This document shows, piece after piece, positions 59,255 through 64,000 of a stretch of DNA of 64,000 nucleotides. Made by a program: the position numbers and the translations under genes. Location of the stretch: positions 11,385,296 to 11,449,295 of the forward strand of contig JAQFVV010012396.1 in NCBI GenBank assembly GCA_028023455.1. The letters are read 5' to 3'. Numbering within the stretch: the first letter of the stretch is position 1; each line of letters opens with the position of its first letter. The DNA comes from Epiperipatus broadwayi (Eukaryota; Onychophora; Udeonychophora; Euonychophora; Peripatidae). A model generated the notes under the pieces. It was not told where the DNA came from, ran no database searches, and worked only from the letters and a program-made list of their open reading frames with translations.

Positions 59255-61630
59255 TGATATTTACATATAAAATATATTATAATTATATAAAAATTTAATT
59301 CAATTTTATAAAAATCTAACCAACTGAATTAAATATACATATAACATATAGCTAATTATGAAATTAATACAAAGTCAGATATCACTATAAATTCATTATG
59401 TTTGCTTCTCCAGTATATTAACTACATGTATATTTACCACTTTAAAGAGCATCACATTTAATAATAGTGTATATTTCACCCTTTATACTTTAAAATAAAG
59501 CAAATAAAATGAGATTCATATAAATAAGATTCAGATCCAACCTAATTTGCAATTAGTAATGTTTAATGGCTTGATACAGCTAAAAATGATACAAGGAAAT
59601 CTGGTAATTGTTATAGTTTACAATTTAGAAGTTATATATTATTTGTAATGAGCTAATACTGTATATAGTATTTAAATGCTCTTATTTATATTAAATATTT
59701 ATGTGAATAGTCCAAACATCTTATTATGAAATATGATTTTACTTACACATTATCTCATTATTATTTACACCAGAACAGAAAACCATTCATTATGATGATG
59801 GCAAATAGTAAGTTTTAGTAATTAACAAAAGCTAAACTTAAAAATATTTATTTAGATTTCAAACTTCAAAACCTATTCTGTATGATAAGTTTCAGTATAT
59901 TATTATAAATATATTCTAATGCTTATCTTATGCTGATATATGCTTTTTGCTTATAAATAAACTTTATATACTTTTAAATTTCAGTGAAAAAATAGTGATT
60001 ATAAATATTTAACATTTGGATTAATTTCTTAATCTTATATTATTTGTGTTGTGTAAAATGCCCTTCTAGAAAACAGGGTTTGTTGTCTGGAAATAATTAC
60101 TGTAATCAAATTAAAAATATATGATGATCTCATCATATGTGATAACTTGACATTCCAATCCGTCTGATCCTAAACTTAAAAAATAAAGTATGTTAAATTC
60201 TAAATCTAAATAGAATTTGGAAAGATTTGACAATAAAATATAGAAGTCAAATTACAACACTTGATCATCATCAGAGCAGTTGCCATTGCATGCTATTCCC
60301 TCAACATAATTTACTCCAGCATTTCAAATTCAAAACTATAAAAGAATGACCAAATGGTTTGTTGCTCAAAAAGTCATGTGATTCTGATCCAAAAAACTAA
60401 TTCTTGAATCCTTCATTCCATTATGAAACTCCTTTCATCATTAAAATATATAAAAAAAACTTAGCATGTTTAATAAATATTTCAATAGGAATGATTATTT
60501 AAGTGATCGACTGTTGAAATAATTTTATATTCTTTAAGTATTCATATTTAAAATAAATGTTTATTTGGATAATCAATAATTATTTTAACATTTTTTAAAT
60601 TTAGTTTGTTTTAATTTTTAGTTTATTTTAGTCTGGATATAATTAGTCAAAATTCTTATATTTAGTTTAATTAGTTTACAAGTTTTTGTATATTTTTTCC
60701 TCTAAATAACTTGCTTTTTTTAAACAAATTTGGTATTTTTACTTATGGCAATGAATGTCAAAAATAATATATCTGACTTCTAGCCAAATTTCTGAAAATG
60801 ACTGAATTTTGAATTATTTTTTAATACAATATATTTTAATTTTGAAATTTTTTAGGCACTAAAAAAAATCTAATACCAAAGGTTAAAAACTAATCACTTG
60901 TGTGTAGCTTTCTGCTGAACACAGATCTGATAATCAAAAAATAAAATATTATAATGGAATGATTATGGTTATCGATTTATGCCTTGCATACCTTATTATT
61001 TCATCATATACTAAAACATAGAGCCAATATAAAAAATAGTGCATGTACATTTTTTTAAAGCAAGATATAATTCATTAAAAATTATGAATAAAATTACTTC
61101 GCTTTTACTTAGAAGGCAGAAAAAAAAAGGATCCAAAAGAAAAGGGCCATAAGTTTAAAAATTTAGCAAAAACAAACACAAATAAAAATAAGCGGTTTGA
61201 TGAGTATCAAAATAAGCAACATACAAATGATAAGAAGCAAGTTTTCAATAATGAGATTAGCAATGAATGATGATGTGAAAAATTAAATAAAAGAAGTAAA
61301 AAATGAATCATTAGAATAATTGCCCATTTTTGAATGAAGTGTTTAAATGAAGTGAAAACAGATATATTCTATTCCAAATGTGAAAAAAAAAAAAAATGAC
61401 TGAAAGCCTTGAATAAAGTACATAAAAAAAAAAAAAAAAAGAATTCTAAATAGGCAACTAAGTTAATGGCAAGACCTTAGAAAAAAGATGTCTGAAAAAT
61501 TTCACAATCAAAAACTAAATATTTTAACATTTTTTTAAAAAAAAACAACAAGATTGATTAATAAGGGAATTAATTTTAACTAAATTACCACTGACCCAGT
61601 GTATTAATGTTTGATATTAAATACAAATTA
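59255..61630. other. AT-rich DNA with no recognised feature
   Basis: Nothing recognised apart from homopolymer runs (A runs near 61382 and 61424). Confidence 0.4.
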
Positions 61631-61634
61631 GTGA

Positions 61635-61812
61635 TATTGTACCAGTAGAAAAACCCACCAAAAGAACTGAAAGTCGGATCCAAACTCAGCTGAACCAAAC
61701 TGAATTCAAACCCAACTCACTAGCTCAGATTAGTATAAATCGACGGCACAGTGCTATGCGCCAAGAAACTAGCTCAATGGTTGGTGAGGATCAGAGACCC
61801 CTGAACTGACAT
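61635..61812 (-). repeat. tRNA-derived SINE candidate, third type
   Basis: On the minus strand CCATTGAGCTAGTTTCTTGG, GTGAGTTGGGTTTGAATTCAG (B-box-like) and then GAGTTTGGATCCGACTTTCAG, TCTTTTGGTGGG form a tRNA-like head followed by a non-tRNA body. It has more CpG and GC than the flanks. No A tail or target duplication was found, and there is no second copy in the window. Confidence 0.4.
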
Positions 61813-62039
61813 TAATATCTGATAATAAACTGACTAAAAATAATTTTAAATCGAATCATATGTATATGTTCAGGTTGCCAACACAGACAGCGAGTATTAA
61901 CATTAAAATAATCATAAAAGAATTAAGAACTAAGAAACCAAGTGTGTTTAGAAAATATTTAATAATAATAATTTGTTTTGTTTGAATTTTAAATGAAGAT
62001 TAAATTAATTAATTCTAGTCCTTAAACAAAGTTTATAAT

Positions 62040-63085
62040 TATAATACGAGTGGCGGTCCTTATTATATGCCAATGAATATTACGCAATATTTGAAAGTCT
62101 ATGTCTATGCTCCCAACAAGAAATAAAAGGCAGATAAAGGTATTCATTAGTAAAGGGAATTATTACTCTAATTTTATACGAAAGAATGTGATATTTATTT
62201 TCACATTCGCAAATCCATTCATGAAGAGCAAGATACGTATTTTAGGGCATAACTTTAATCTTTATTGGAAAACTTATTTAATTAAATATAACTGATAATT
62301 TGTTCGACTTTAATTGAAATCACTTCGTCACGAATTACGAGCATCAGAGCGGGCTTTACTGGAACAGAGAGGTAACGGTGCTGACGAATTATGAGCTATA
62401 AAATGAAATTTAAAGATAATAGCTAGCCGATAATCAAAGTCCTATGGTGGCTTGCGTCTGACAAGTCTTATGCCCTTTGACTAATATGAACAGGAGAGGA
62501 AGTGCTTTCTTCCTCGATAATTTAAAATAACAGAAATATGATCACCGACCAGCCTAACGGAGCGGAAGATTGCCCTACATCAGCAACGTTTGAAGATGAT
62601 GACTGATAGTCATCGTTTGAATACTAAAACCCATATAGAATGCTCTACGTGATGACTTGATCAATTAATTAAAGTCAAATGAGCTTTTAACGAAAACTAT
62701 TTTAAAGTATTTGTAAATCATATTAATTATGCCCCAATCATCGTGCCCCTCCTGAATCTTAAATAACAAAGTTGAATTAGAATATATTTGATCCTTTATC
62801 GGCCCTTTTGCAATAAAAACATTTTAAGATTAGATATGAATAAATACATATTGGTGAATACAAAAAATAGCTGGGGCATAGATTAAAAATGGAGCTAATA
62901 ATTTGTTATTAGCCAATTATAAAAATAACACACACATTTAATAATCTCTTTCGACTCGATAATTGATAGAACGGTAAATCTAGTTCTAATGGGCGAGAAT
63001 TACTATTAGAATTAATGTATTATTATTTGCGCAAGGCAACGGAAACAAAGGAGATCATCGAGTCGAAAGATTATTGGCATATAAT
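62040..63085. promoter_or_regulatory. CpG-retaining, single-copy-looking block (candidate conserved non-coding element)
   Basis: Roughly 20 CpGs occur in the first 620 bases, against very few per kilobase in most of the window. No repeat partner and no convincing reading frame are present. It contains homeodomain-type TAATTA/ATTAAT sites and CCTTTGA motifs. Direct repeat-like CACGAATTACGAGC / GACGAATTATGAGC lie about 55 bases apart. A long-spaced inverted repeat pairs 62940-62962 (AATAATCTCTTTCGACTCGAT) with 63056-63076 (ATCGAGTCGAAAGATTATT). Function is inferred only. Confidence 0.35.
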
Positions 63086-63089
63086 TAAA

Positions 63090-64000
63090 AATAAATGACA
63101 TTAATAAATCACATGATAAATATATATATATTGTAACCATATATTTTAGTATAAAATATAATAATTGATGTAACTGGTATAAAAATTTCTGTCTTCTTTT
63201 GGTGATTTGATTGGCTTGATTTGCACTTTGAACAGATTACTCTCTTATATTCAAAATAATTTATTAGAGAGAATGGGTAATATTTTGCCTTACTTGTTGT
63301 CTATATTATTTTAATAAATTTAAATTGCTTCTTTCCATATACTAATTCATATCAAAATGTTTAACTTTTTAAAAATTTTGACAACACATTAAATTTGGTA
63401 AAATATTATTAAAAATAATATTTTATTTTTATTTGTTTAAAATGGTCTTAAAAATTATTTCCATTGAATTAAAAAAACCATTTGTTCAACTAAATTTAAT
63501 TATTAAAAATAAATACAGTAATTACGTATGCGTTTCAATGTAAAAAAGGAGCGCGAATTAAAAAAAAAGATCGTCTGATAGTGTTGCTTTGGAGAGAGAG
63601 AAAAGAAAAGAAAATGGTAAAAGGCAAATGGTGTAAATATGATAAGCTTATTTTAAAATAGTTAACAAGTAAACGGATTACCACAAAGTTTTCTATAAAT
63701 GTAAAAATAACATAGTGGTATTTAATAATAAGATGAATTGCTAAATTTAAAAGTCTGTTCAAGTCGGCTAACCAGGTGGATCAAATCGCTAATAATAATT
63801 TTCCAATATTACATTTGAAATATGTCGGAGCTTTCCAGTTTAAAAGCAGAATTAATTGCAAGATTTTGGTATGTTTTAAAATATTTATTATTCTACAATT
63901 TGAAAAATTAAATAAGTATTTTAATTACAGAAGTTTTATAAATATGAAAATTTGCTTTTTAAAAAAGAAGAAGTTTAAATTAAAGTAAAATGTTAAAGTT
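63090..64000. other. AT-rich DNA with no recognised gene
   Basis: The open frames 63535-63762 (minus) and 63776-63988 (plus) are short and lack any family signature. Confidence 0.4.

Overview
This is an extremely AT-rich, CpG-poor eukaryotic (metazoan) intergenic or intronic window. It contains no intact host gene that I can support. The longest open frames are about 180 codons, and every frame I can assign belongs to a decayed transposable element. The mix of elements (tRNA-derived SINEs with short A tails, RTE-type LINEs related to the 'craniofacial development protein 2-like' endonucleases, mariner, pogo/Tigger and hAT/GTF2IRD2-like transposases, many long foldback elements) suggests a lophotrochozoan, perhaps a cephalopod. 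That guess comes from repeat style only.

Layout. 0-10 kb: a long-terminal-inverted-repeat foldback element with a short arm-only derivative, other foldback elements, two SINEs and the 3' end of an RTE-like LINE. 10.4-12.2 kb: a 5' portion of an RTE LINE (leader plus endonuclease), minus strand. 12.6-14.2 and 16.4-17.5 kb: two decayed copies of one pogo/Tigger-like DNA transposon with matching termini. 18.3-18.7 kb: a LINE C-terminal zinc-finger fragment. 19.56-20.26 kb: a 700-bp imperfect palindrome with a SINE in one arm. 20.8-22.45 kb: a CpG-richer block with a TATA box and correctly spaced initiator. 23.1-24.3 kb: a tandem array of ~430-bp units. 28.6-30.2 kb: a second RTE LINE 5' copy abutting a ~180-bp tandem duplication. 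30.9-31.6 kb: two mariner fragments in inverted orientation. 33-36 kb: foldback-family core copies and another RTE LINE 3' end. 37.3-40.6 kb: a non-autonomous hAT-like element, then a ~2-kb hAT transposase pseudogene interrupted by two small insertions with target-site duplications. 41.2-41.9 kb: the best full copy of the long foldback family. 42.7 kb: a SINE. 43-47.3 kb: a compositionally distinct block and a broken retrotransposon gag gene. 47.3-57 kb: mostly featureless AT-rich DNA with degenerate SINE-like pieces. 57.0-58.0 kb: LINE ORF2 C-terminus. 58.6-59.25 kb: a 347-bp-period tandem duplication. 61.6-63.1 kb: a tRNA-like repeat and a CpG-retaining single-copy-looking block that is the best candidate for functional non-coding DNA.

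The most unusual signal is the foldback family. Its two terminal arms each carry a tRNA-like A-box/B-box module oriented outward, a conserved ~80-bp core recurs alone elsewhere in the window, and arm-only mini-foldbacks exist for two subfamilies. All functional statements rest on by-eye motif recognition; no database search was run.
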